From contig NZ_JACHKZ010000004.1 of assembly GCF_014207855.1 (NCBI RefSeq), positions 62,001 to 126,000 of the forward strand: a DNA stretch of 64,000 nt. Direction: 5' to 3'. Position numbers and translations under genes: made by a program. The number at the start of each line of letters is the position of its first letter. The first letter of the stretch is position 1. Of the stretch, positions 58,341 to 64,000 are shown piece after piece. The DNA is from Comamonas odontotermitis. Its GTDB lineage: Bacteria > Pseudomonadota > Gammaproteobacteria > Burkholderiales > Burkholderiaceae_C. A model generated the notes under the pieces. It was not told the origin of the DNA. It ran no database searches and saw nothing but the letters and a program-made list of their open reading frames with translations.

Positions 58341-59437
58341 GGTAAATCTTTTGACAGCTGAAACGCTGCCGCCAGGCCTTGCTGCACTGTGGGGTAGCGC
58401 AGCTTCAGGCCCAGTTCCGTCTTCATACGCCGGTTGGCCACACGGCGCGATTCGCTCATGAAGCTGAGCAATACGGGGCTCAGTTGCTGCGCCGCTTCCG
58501 CCCTGCTGATGCGCGGCGGGCGAGGCAATTGCCACAGGTCAGCAGCCAGATCGAAATAATCGCCCATGCGCAAGGCCGAATCATCTGCCACGTTGGTGGC
58601 GCGTTGCGGCTTGCCGCGCCACAGCGCCAGCGCCACAGCACGCGCCAGATCGTCCGCGTGGATGTGGCTGGTGAAAACATCGTCTTCCGCCCGCAATGCG
58701 GGGGTGCCCCGCAGCAGACGGGCGACCGGCGTGCCGCCCTCGCGGTCGCCCGCATAGATGCCGGGAATGCGCAACACATGCACCCGCGCGCCGCTGTCCT
58801 GAAAGCGCAAAGCCCAGCCTCGCAACTGGCTTTCGGCATCCACCCGCCGCAGCGCACGCGCGGTGGTGGCCCTCAAGGGCCGGGCCTCGTCCACCCAGGC
58901 GCCTTGCCAGTCGCCATACACACCACTGGTCGATCCGTACACCAGTGCTGGCGCGCTATTGGCCCGGCGCACCAGGGCTCGCAGCAGGTGGCGGGTGCGC
59001 TGATCGAGCACGCTGGCCACAGTCTCGCCTTCTGTCGATGCAATAGCTGCAGGCGGCGCCAGATGCACCACGCGCTGCGCCAACCCTGCCAGCCGGCGCA
59101 GACTGGCCGCATCGTCAAGATTGCCCTGCAGCGGCAGAATGCCCTGCGCGCGCAGCGCAGCGCACTTCTCGGGCGACGAGGTGAGCGCCCGTACCAGGGG
59201 TAGGCGGTGATGGGGCTGCGCACCTTTTTCTGCTATCAAATCTGGTACATCAGCGCTTATTGATTGAGCGCCACCGGGCAGTTCCATCGAAATCCGGCGC
59301 TCCATGGGTCGCCACAAACGGGCCGTGCGCTGGCCCACATCGCCGCAGCCGATGATCAGAACACGCTGTCGCTTGAAGCGCGAGGGTAGCGCACGTGGTA
59401 CACGCCGCACGCGCTGCGGTTTTTGAATTGAAGGCAC
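58331..59437 (-). CDS. NAD-dependent epimerase/dehydratase-like protein (YeeZ-like)
   Basis: About 368 residues. The N-terminal Rossmann motif is LIIGCGDVGQRTARL, followed by a YeeZ-like atypical SDR fold with SGVYGDW and HIHADDLARA. The start is uncertain: the GTG before PSIQKPQ is chosen, but an ATG at 59494 is in frame and would place a repeat-like stretch inside the gene. Other codons nearer PSRFKRQRVLIIG are also possible. Its function is probably an NAD(P)-linked sugar or ketone reductase of unknown substrate. Confidence 0.78.
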   Translation of the reverse strand: MPSIQKPQRVRRVPRALPSRFKRQRVLIIGCGDVGQRTARLWRPMERRISMELPGGAQSISADVPDLIAEKGAQPHHRLPLVRALTSSPEKCAALRAQGILPLQGNLDDAASLRRLAGLAQRVVHLAPPAAIASTEGETVASVLDQRTRHLLRALVRRANSAPALVYGSTSGVYGDWQGAWVDEARPLRATTARALRRVDAESQLRGWALRFQDSGARVHVLRIPGIYAGDREGGTPVARLLRGTPALRAEDDVFTSHIHADDLARAVALALWRGKPQRATNVADDSALRMGDYFDLAADLWQLPRPPRISRAEAAQQLSPVLLSFMSESRRVANRRMKTELGLKLRYPTVQQGLAAAFQLSKDLPKK

Positions 59438-59642
59438 AATAAGCTTTTCGGGGGAATAGAAACACGCTCTTACAGTCTGTGCGATGCGGCCCATGACCTC
59501 CAATGGCTGCATCCGGCCCGCAGTCTACCGCGTGACGCATGCCACGCATCGGTCCATGCGGTGTGCCGGTACAACATCCCCATGGTTTCAGGTTCGGGCG
59601 CTCGTGGGCGCCCTTGTTTTGTGTCGAAGGAATTTTGGTGCG

Positions 59643-60701
59643 ATGAGCTCTTCTCCCAGCGCGTTTCAAATCTCGGTTCTCCCCAGCGGACGCGCATTTG
59701 CCACCCAAGCCTCTGAAGCCATCCTGACTGCCGCGATCCGCAGCGGCGTGGGCCTGCCGTACGGTTGCAAGGACGGCGCCTGTAGCTCCTGCAAATGCAA
59801 GAAGCTCAGCGGCACCGTGGTCCATGGCCCCCACAGCGACCGCGCGCTGAGCGCCGAGGAAGAAGCAGCAGGCCTGATCCTGCCGTGCTGCGCTGTGCCA
59901 ACGAGCGATGTGGTGATCGAATCGCGCCATGTCACCGACGAGAGCGCCTTCCCGGTCAAGAAGATGCCGGTGCGCGTGCAGTCGCTCGAACGCCTCTCGC
60001 CCGATGTGATCAAGCTGCGCCTGCAATTGCCTGCAGCAGACACCTTCCGCTACCACGCGGGCCAGTACATCGAATTCCTGCTGGCAGGCGGCGCGCGCCG
60101 CGCATACTCGATGGCCGTGGCTCCGCACCAGCAGGACACCGGCCCCGGGCTGGAGCTGCACATCCGCCACACCCCCGGCGGCCTCTTCACCGACCACGTG
60201 TTTGGCGCGATGAAGGAGCGCGAGATATTGCGCATCGAAGGCCCGTTTGGCAGCTTCTACCTCAATGAAGACAGCGACAAGCCCATGGTGCTGCTCGCGT
60301 CGGGCACCGGCTTTGCGCCCATCAAGGCGCTGATTGAGCATTTGCAACACAAGGGCATTACCCGCCCCGCCGTGCTGTACTGGGGTGGCCGCCGACCGCA
60401 GGATCTGTACATGAGCGATTGGGTGAACGCCCGCTGCGCCGAAATGCCCGGCCTGCATTACGTGCCGGTGGTATCCAATGCCCTTCCCGAAGACGGCTGG
60501 AGTGGCCGCACCGGCTTTGTGCACCAGGCCGTGCTGGACGATTTTGCCGATCTGTCAGGCTACGAGGTGTATGCCTGCGGCGCGCCCATCGTGGTGGACT
60601 CGGCGCGTGCGAGCTTTACCGCCCAACGCCAACTGCCCGATGATGCGTTCCATGCTGACTCATTTGTGACCGAAGCAGACAAGCAAAACAAGGCGTTATA
60701 A
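59643..60701 (+). CDS. 2Fe-2S ferredoxin-type reductase (AscD-like)
   Basis: 352-residue flavoprotein reductase. The N-terminal plant-ferredoxin-like domain has cluster ligands C42, C47, C50 and C82. An FAD-binding domain follows (RAYSMA motif) and an NAD domain with GTGFAPIKALIEHL. It is similar to CDP-6-deoxy-delta-3,4-glucoseen reductases and to phenol hydroxylase reductases. No partner oxygenase or dehydrase gene is adjacent, so the electron acceptor is unknown. Confidence 0.9.
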   Translation: MSSSPSAFQISVLPSGRAFATQASEAILTAAIRSGVGLPYGCKDGACSSCKCKKLSGTVVHGPHSDRALSAEEEAAGLILPCCAVPTSDVVIESRHVTDESAFPVKKMPVRVQSLERLSPDVIKLRLQLPAADTFRYHAGQYIEFLLAGGARRAYSMAVAPHQQDTGPGLELHIRHTPGGLFTDHVFGAMKEREILRIEGPFGSFYLNEDSDKPMVLLASGTGFAPIKALIEHLQHKGITRPAVLYWGGRRPQDLYMSDWVNARCAEMPGLHYVPVVSNALPEDGWSGRTGFVHQAVLDDFADLSGYEVYACGAPIVVDSARASFTAQRQLPDDAFHADSFVTEADKQNKAL

Positions 60702-60729
60702 AAAAACCATAGCTGCTAGTGCTTACCCA

Positions 60730-60767
60730 TATTGATTTTCAGAAATAAAATATACTGAAAATCAATA
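60730..60767. promoter_or_regulatory. 13-bp perfect inverted repeat, AT-rich
   Basis: TATTGATTTTCAG and its exact complement flank 12 bases in the gap between the reductase gene and the Bug-family gene, 45 bases before the latter. It could be an operator or a weak terminator; there is no T-run directly after the stem. Confidence 0.5.
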
Positions 60768-60812
60768 CCAACAATAGCCAGTAGCTCTCTTTTTTAAACC
60801 GGAAACCACCTT

Positions 60813-61781
60813 ATGCAACGCAGAAACCTCTTGTTGTCGGCCGTGCTGGCCGCATCCACCCTGGCAGCGCCAGGCGCATTTGCAGAACCCGTGATCCGCC
60901 TGGTGGTACCTTATGCACCCGGCGGTCCGCTGGATGTGACCTCACGCATCCTGGCCGAGAGGGTTCGGGACCAATTGGGCACCGTGGTGGTGGACAACAA
61001 GGCGGGAGCAGGCGGCAATATCGGCGCCGACATCGTCGCAAAGGCAGCGCCCGATGGGCTGACCATTGGCTTGGCCGCCACGGCCACCCATGCCGTCAAT
61101 CCATGGCTCTACAGCAAGATGCCTTTTGATGCTGGCAAGGATTTTGCCGCGATCACGCAGATGGTGCGTGTGCCCAATGTGCTGGTGATGAACGCCCAGC
61201 GTGCGCAAAACCTGGGCATCAGCAACGCAGCCGATCTGATCGCCTATGCCAAGAAGAACCCCGGCAAACTGAACTACGGCAGCGGCGGCAATGGCAGCGC
61301 AGGCCATCTGGCAGGCGAAATGATGAAACGCCAGGCAGGTATTTTTGCCGTGCACGTGCCCTACCGGGGCGCCAACCCTGCGCAGCTGGCCCTGTTGTCG
61401 GGCGAAGTGGATTTCAACATAGACAATCTCGCCGCAGCATCGGCCAATATCCACAGCGGCAAGCTCAAGGCGCTGGCAGTCACCAGCCTGCACGAGAGCC
61501 CCATGCTGCCCGGCGTGCAGCCACTGGCAAACACGCTCAAGGGTTTCGAGATCGATACCTGGTGGGGTCTGGTGGCACCGGCCGGCACGCCTGCCGATGT
61601 CATCAACCGCCTGAACAAGGCCTTTACCGATGCGCTGAAAGACCCGGCCACCAAGACCAAATTCTCCGGTCTGATGGCCGAGCCCGTGCCCACTACGCCA
61701 GCGCAGTTCGACAAGTTCATGGCGGCCGAGCGCAACAAGTACGAATCCGTGGTGAAGATGTCCGGCGCCAAGGTGGACTGA
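60813..61781 (+). CDS. Bug/TctC-family tripartite tricarboxylate binding protein
   Basis: 322-residue periplasmic binding protein with signal peptide (cut after AFA, near 24) and the Bug signatures IRLVVPYAPGGPLD and YGSGGNGSAGHLAGE. This family is greatly expanded in Burkholderiales. Ligands are small carboxylates or aromatic acids, not predictable here. No tctA or tctB membrane genes are adjacent. The palindrome upstream may control it. Confidence 0.93.
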   Translation: MQRRNLLLSAVLAASTLAAPGAFAEPVIRLVVPYAPGGPLDVTSRILAERVRDQLGTVVVDNKAGAGGNIGADIVAKAAPDGLTIGLAATATHAVNPWLYSKMPFDAGKDFAAITQMVRVPNVLVMNAQRAQNLGISNAADLIAYAKKNPGKLNYGSGGNGSAGHLAGEMMKRQAGIFAVHVPYRGANPAQLALLSGEVDFNIDNLAAASANIHSGKLKALAVTSLHESPMLPGVQPLANTLKGFEIDTWWGLVAPAGTPADVINRLNKAFTDALKDPATKTKFSGLMAEPVPTTPAQFDKFMAAERNKYESVVKMSGAKVD

Positions 61782-61951
61782 TCGCCACTGCAGCGGGGGA
61801 AGGGGAGGATGCTTTCCTCCAGGCTTTCTCCTGGCTGTTGTCACCCATCTGTCCATCCAGGAATGGCGCCGCGGGTTGCATCGAGGGGGGCATCAACAAC
61901 GCCGCCCACGCACCTCCGGCGCCATTTTGCTGTCTGCGGACTGGATGGATG

Positions 61952-62518
61952 CTATGCAGGCAGCGCCCAGGCCGGTCCTTCTGCACGCGCCACGCCTTGC
62001 TCCAGGAGCGGCTGCAGTTGCGCATCGCTCACCCAGGCAGGCTGCAACTCCTGCAGTGGCAACAGTACAAAGGCGCGCTGCCACATGCGCGGGTGCGGCA
62101 CCAGCAGATCGGGCAGGTTCACCACCGTCTCGCGGCTGGCGTACAGCAGCAAATCCAGATCAAGGGTGCGCGGTGCATTGCGATAAGGGCGCTCACGACC
62201 TGCCGCCTGCTCCAGCTGCTGCAATACCAGGAGCAATGCATGGGCGGGCAGCCGGGTCACCAGCTGGGCCACGGCATTGAGATAATCCGGCCCATCCGAA
62301 TCCACCGGCTTGCTCGCGTACAGCGACGACACCCGCTCCACCGCCACCCCAGGCGTGGCCGCCAATTGCGCCAGTGCCTGCTGCATCGCCAGGCCACGAT
62401 CGCCCAGGTTCGCGCCCAGCCCTATCCAGGCGTGGACAGCATGGCCCTCAGCGGGCGCCCAGTCACCATCCGGTTGTTGCTGCACCTGCGCTGCCAGCGG
62501 CAATGCAATATCGCTCAT
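61952..62518 (-). CDS. folK: 2-amino-4-hydroxy-6-hydroxymethyldihydropteridine pyrophosphokinase
   Basis: HPPK of folate biosynthesis, transferring pyrophosphate from ATP to the hydroxymethylpterin. The product is 188 residues from the ATG; an in-frame TTG is six codons upstream. The start of the domain is WIGLGANLGDR and the catalytic region is RTLDLDLLLY, followed by HPRMWQRAFVLLPL. It lies 57 bases after pcnB, the usual pcnB-folK arrangement. Confidence 0.95.
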   Translation of the reverse strand: MSDIALPLAAQVQQQPDGDWAPAEGHAVHAWIGLGANLGDRGLAMQQALAQLAATPGVAVERVSSLYASKPVDSDGPDYLNAVAQLVTRLPAHALLLVLQQLEQAAGRERPYRNAPRTLDLDLLLYASRETVVNLPDLLVPHPRMWQRAFVLLPLQELQPAWVSDAQLQPLLEQGVARAEGPAWALPA

Positions 62519-62575
62519 GAAAACATGCCTTTGCAAATGCAGGAAAAGCGCTTTTTGCTATTAATTTTATAGCTA

Positions 62576-64000
62576 CTACTCACCTGCACCGCTGCTCTGT
62601 CCCGCACCACCTGGCTTGCGGCGGCGGCGGCGGCGTTTTTTGGCGGGCGCATCCAGAGCCTGCCCGTCATCCAAAGCCTGCTGGGCCACGGCCTGCAGCG
62701 CGCTGGCGTCAGTGTCCTCCGTCGGCGGCTTGCTCACCGGCTTCTTGCCGCTACGCTTGGCGCCTGCAGTGCCTTTTTGCCGGGCACGCTGCTCTTCGCG
62801 CACTTGGGCGATCAGGTCTTCACGGCGTGCCTCGTCGGCCTGCTGGAACTCTTGCCACCAGTTGGCCAGCATCTCGTCCACCTCGCCCACGTCGGCGCGC
62901 AGGCGCAGGAAGTCAAAGCCCGCACGGAAACGCACCTGGGCGATCATGCCAAACGGCGTGCTGCCAGTGCGCTTCTCGAAGCGCGGCTGCATGACCCAGA
63001 TCTCGCGCATGTCGGCAGCCAGCTTGCCGCGGCCCGACACATCACCGATGCGGAGGTTGAAGACTTCGTCAATCGCATCCTGCAAGGCCGGGAACGGGTG
63101 TTCACCCCGATCCAGGCGCGCATCCCAGCCCGCCTTCACGTCCTGCCACAGCACGCAGGCCAGCAAAAAGCTCGGTGCCACGCTCTTGCCTTCGCCCACG
63201 CGGCGGTCGGTGTCCATCAGCGCAGCCTGCACAAAGGGCAGGTCGGCCCGCTCCACCACCACGTCCAGCAGGGGGTAGATGCCCTTGGCCAGGCCCAGCT
63301 TGCGCAGCTGCTCGACCGATGCGAGCGCGTGGCCGGTCTGCAACAGCTTGAGCATCTCGTCGAACATGCGGCTCTGGGGCACTTCCTGCAGCAGTTGCGC
63401 GCATTCGACCAGCGGCTTGGCCGTCTTGGGATCGATGGTGAAGCCCTTTTTGCTGAGCTTGGCAGCAAAGCGCACGGCGCGGATGATGCGCACCGGGTCT
63501 TCGCGGTAGCGCGTGGTCGGATCGCCAATCATGCGCAACACCAGCTTTTGCGCGTCGCGGATGCCCTTGTGGTAATCCACCACGATCTGCGTCTGCGGGT
63601 CGTAGTACATGGCGTTGACGGTGAAGTCTCGGCGCGCCGCATCTTCGTTCTGCGGGCCCCAGACGTTGTCGCGCAACACGCGGCCGCTTTCGTCCACGGC
63701 CAGCTTCATGCCCGCAAGAGCGGCCTTGCTGGTTTTTTCGTTGCCCTGCACCTGCTCGGCCTTGGAGCTATCAAGAAAGGCGCGGAAGGTGGTGACTTCG
63801 ATGACTTCGTTCTCGCGGCCGCGACCGTAGACCACGTGCACGATGCGAAAGCGCCGCCCAATGATGAAGGCGCGGCGGAACAGGTTCTTGACCTGCTCGG
63901 GCGTGGCGTTGGTGGCCACGTCAAAATCCTTGGGGCGCAGGCCCAGCAGCAGATCGCGTACGGCGCCGCCGACGATATAGGCCTCGAACCCTGCTTCCTT
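62576..64000 (-). CDS. pcnB: Poly(A) polymerase I (5' end outside window)
   Basis: Adds 3' poly(A) tails that promote RNA decay. 474 codons are present; the frame is open to the right edge, so the N-terminus is missing. The nucleotidyltransferase core begins with GGAVRDLLLG and continues through DFDVATNA, with the FTVNAM and REDPVRIIRAVRFAAK blocks. The C-terminal 100 residues are charged, ending in a KKRRRRRRKP basic tail. It precedes folK on the same strand. Confidence 0.96.
   Translation of the reverse strand, partial: KEAGFEAYIVGGAVRDLLLGLRPKDFDVATNATPEQVKNLFRRAFIIGRRFRIVHVVYGRGRENEVIEVTTFRAFLDSSKAEQVQGNEKTSKAALAGMKLAVDESGRVLRDNVWGPQNEDAARRDFTVNAMYYDPQTQIVVDYHKGIRDAQKLVLRMIGDPTTRYREDPVRIIRAVRFAAKLSKKGFTIDPKTAKPLVECAQLLQEVPQSRMFDEMLKLLQTGHALASVEQLRKLGLAKGIYPLLDVVVERADLPFVQAALMDTDRRVGEGKSVAPSFLLACVLWQDVKAGWDARLDRGEHPFPALQDAIDEVFNLRIGDVSGRGKLAADMREIWVMQPRFEKRTGSTPFGMIAQVRFRAGFDFLRLRADVGEVDEMLANWWQEFQQADEARREDLIAQVREEQRARQKGTAGAKRSGKKPVSKPPTEDTDASALQAVAQQALDDGQALDAPAKKRRRRRRKPGGAGQSSGAGE

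Overview
The window is high-GC, gene-dense chromosomal DNA from a betaproteobacterium. The complex I operon, the imuA-imuB-dnaE2 cassette, a Bug-family binding protein, many LysR regulators and AGCTAT-type intergenic palindromes point to Burkholderiales, most likely Comamonadaceae close to Comamonas. I see no prophage, transposase, plasmid gene or CRISPR array. The genus is an inference from gene content, not a measured placement.

Layout. Bases 1-11,400 are core genes on the minus strand: nuoABCDEF and a partial nuoG (NADH dehydrogenase I), tRNA-Leu(GAG), secG, tpiA, a quinone oxidoreductase, pnp and rpsO, with leader hairpins before rpsO and pnp. A 328-bp element with terminal inverted repeats separates rpsO from azlCD (amino-acid exporter). 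Next come an MCE-domain protein with a partner lipoprotein. Divergent from these is an SOS mutagenesis operon, imuA-imuB-dnaE2, behind a near-perfect LexA box. A DNA/RNA endonuclease gene follows.

Bases 21,500-31,000 hold a four-gene RND efflux operon of the MdtABC plus outer-membrane-factor type. Bases 31,000-36,300 hold a DMT exporter with its divergent LysR gene, an intergenic stretch with a duplicated 58-bp sequence and DnaA-box-like motifs, a small unknown protein, an 18-cysteine copper-storage-like protein, TenA and another LysR gene. Bases 36,600-39,350 encode glutaryl-CoA dehydrogenase and a CoA transferase, a likely glutarate/lysine degradation pair.

Bases 39,400-52,100 are accessory metabolism and transport: an alkyltransferase, a nucleoside deaminase, a CynX-like MFS protein, LrgA/LrgB, a membrane glycosyltransferase with an alpha/beta hydrolase, an NAD(P)-binding protein, three transporter/oxidoreductase-LysR neighbourhoods, and a LytS-type histidine kinase with no adjacent response regulator. 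Bases 52,100-53,700 are gene-poor and partly AT-rich around one secreted protein.

Bases 53,700-64,000 contain a type-II-like lumazine synthase behind an FMN riboswitch, a branched-chain amino-acid binding protein, three consecutive low-complexity envelope proteins (one with a long Arg/Glu/Asp tract), an NAD-dependent epimerase, a ferredoxin-reductase-like protein, a Bug/TctC binding protein, folK and a partial pcnB.

The most interesting points are the mobile-looking repeat family (11,539-11,866 with relatives near 54,535 and 59,457), the DnaA-box-like duplicated intergenic region at 33,183-33,486, the Arg/Glu/Asp-rich lipoprotein cluster, and the RNA or operator control elements on pnp, rpsO, ribH and imuA.
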